Below the pieces are notes generated by a model that was not told where the DNA came from, searched no databases, and saw only the letters and a list, made by a program, of their open reading frames with translations. From Euplotes aediculatus (lineage: Eukaryota; Ciliophora; Spirotrichea; Euplotida; Euplotidae), in contig JAQGFW010031470.1 in NCBI GenBank assembly GCA_030463445.1, forward strand, positions 1-31,725: a stretch of DNA of 31,725 nt. Direction: 5' to 3'. Of the stretch, positions 30,955 through 31,725 are shown piece by piece (position 1 is the stretch's first letter; every line of letters begins with the position of its first letter). The position numbers were made by a program, and so were the translations under genes.

Positions 30955-31725
30955 ATAGACACGGTTTTGATATTGACGAATTCATGCATGCCAAACATAC
31001 CCAGCTCGCGGCCGAAACCCGAGGTTTTAATCCCGCCAAAAGGAAGCCGGGAATCAGACTGTACCAGCTGGTTTACAAAACTGGAGCCGGATTGCAATTC
31101 ATTTCGGGCGATGCGTTCTCCTTTTTCAAGATTGCTGGTGAAGATGGCGGAGCCCAAACCAAATTCGGTATCGTTGGCAATTTTGATAGCTTCCGCTTCA
31201 TCGGTTACGGTGATGATGGCAGCAACCGGACCGAACAGTTCCTCCTCATAAGCAGGCATGCCGGGTTTTACATTGGTAAGCAGGGTGGGTGGATAGAAGG
31301 CATGATTTCCTTCGGGGATTTCTCCGCCTAAAAGGCAACGGGCTCCTTTTTGGATGGACTTGCTAACCTGTTCGTGTAATTCATCCCGGAGATCTGCCCT
31401 TGCTTGTGGGCCGACATCCGTTGTTTCCTCGAGTGGATCACCCATTTTTTTGGCCTTCATTTTTTCCATCAGGAGCTGCGTGAATTTTTCTGCTACCGGA
31501 GCTTCCACGATGAAACGTTTGGCTGCAATGCAAGACTGTCCACTGTTGATCAGCCGGCTATTGACACAGGCTTCTGCAGCAGCTTCGAGGTCGGCATCAG
31601 CAAGGATGATATAGGGATCACTACCGCCGAGTTCGAGTACCACTTTCTTCAATAGGGAGCCCGCTTTCTGTGCCACCTGTTTCCCTGCTGGGGAACTGCC
31701 GGTAAGAGTAGCCGCCATCACTTTT
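30948..31725 (-). CDS. Succinate-semialdehyde-dehydrogenase-like aldehyde dehydrogenase, 5' truncated by window
   Basis: The C-terminal 258 or so residues of an aldehyde dehydrogenase whose start lies beyond the right edge; the GTG at 31721 is an internal codon, since the frame stays open to the window end. Visible motifs are TLTGSSPAGKQVA (cofactor turn), ELGGSDPYII with the catalytic Glu, the nucleophile in INSGQSCIAAKRF, EELFGPVAAI, and the ending LPFGGIKTSGFGRELG. The GGSDP and CIAAKR patterns fit the NAD-dependent succinate semialdehyde dehydrogenase group, but other short-chain aldehydes are possible. A LacI regulator follows it 46 bases downstream on the same strand. Confidence 0.88.
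   Translation of the reverse strand, partial: KVMAATLTGSSPAGKQVAQKAGSLLKKVVLELGGSDPYIILADADLEAAAEACVNSRLINSGQSCIAAKRFIVEAPVAEKFTQLLMEKMKAKKMGDPLEETTDVGPQARADLRDELHEQVSKSIQKGARCLLGGEIPEGNHAFYPPTLLTNVKPGMPAYEEELFGPVAAIITVTDEAEAIKIANDTEFGLGSAIFTSNLEKGERIARNELQSGSSFVNQLVQSDSRLPFGGIKTSGFGRELGMFGMHEFVNIKTVSIK

Overview
The window looks like a chromosomal segment from the Bacteroidota, probably a Chitinophagaceae-type soil or freshwater bacterium. The evidence is a TonB receptor / DUF4249 lipoprotein / MG2-plug protein cluster, signal peptides ending in AQ, weak Shine-Dalgarno sites, and a few Bacteroidota-type promoter boxes (TAnnTTTG). It is densely coding. No gene-free stretch exceeds 300 bases; the largest is about 285 bases at 4197-4481. 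I see no tRNA, rRNA, CRISPR array, insertion sequence or phage gene. Both ends cut a gene: a LacI-type regulator on the left and an aldehyde dehydrogenase on the right.

Left part (1-4200): the end of a LacI-family regulator and a small Methyltransf_16-type methyltransferase (+), converging on a secreted NIPSNAP protein and a secreted SGNH/SASA esterase (-). A short secreted protein of unknown function follows, with a terminator-like hairpin in front of the esterase.

Envelope and nutrient part (4482-13358): a four-gene minus-strand unit (unknown secreted protein, TonB-dependent receptor with an STN domain, DUF4249 lipoprotein, MG2 protein with a TonB-plug-like segment). It is divergent from a two-gene plus-strand unit encoding a secreted S10 serine carboxypeptidase and a secreted GH20-type hexosaminidase. 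Together these suggest uptake and trimming of a glycosylated peptide or peptidoglycan-like material, but the substrate is not shown. A single-RRM RNA-binding protein follows (13505-13783).

Central part (13799-19737): a tight five-gene operon, which is the most notable content. In transcription order it encodes an ethanolamine-type permease, a glutamine-synthetase-like gamma-glutamyl-amide ligase, an iron-type alcohol dehydrogenase, a PuuD-like gamma-glutamyl hydrolase and an aldehyde dehydrogenase. The set reads as a complete gamma-glutamylated route for an amino alcohol, most likely ethanolamine: import, glutamylation, alcohol to aldehyde to acid, then release of glutamate plus glycine. No B12 ammonia-lyase or microcompartment is needed. 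An orphan LuxR-type-partner histidine kinase lies directly upstream on the same strand.

Right part (21568-31725): a Ca2+/Na+ antiporter and a P-type Ca2+-ATPase form a plus-strand cation-export pair. On the minus strand follow a DUF819 membrane protein, a DUF1801 protein, a 971-residue four-PAS histidine kinase, a LacI regulator and the cut aldehyde dehydrogenase. A striking polypyrimidine tract lies between the kinase and LacI genes.
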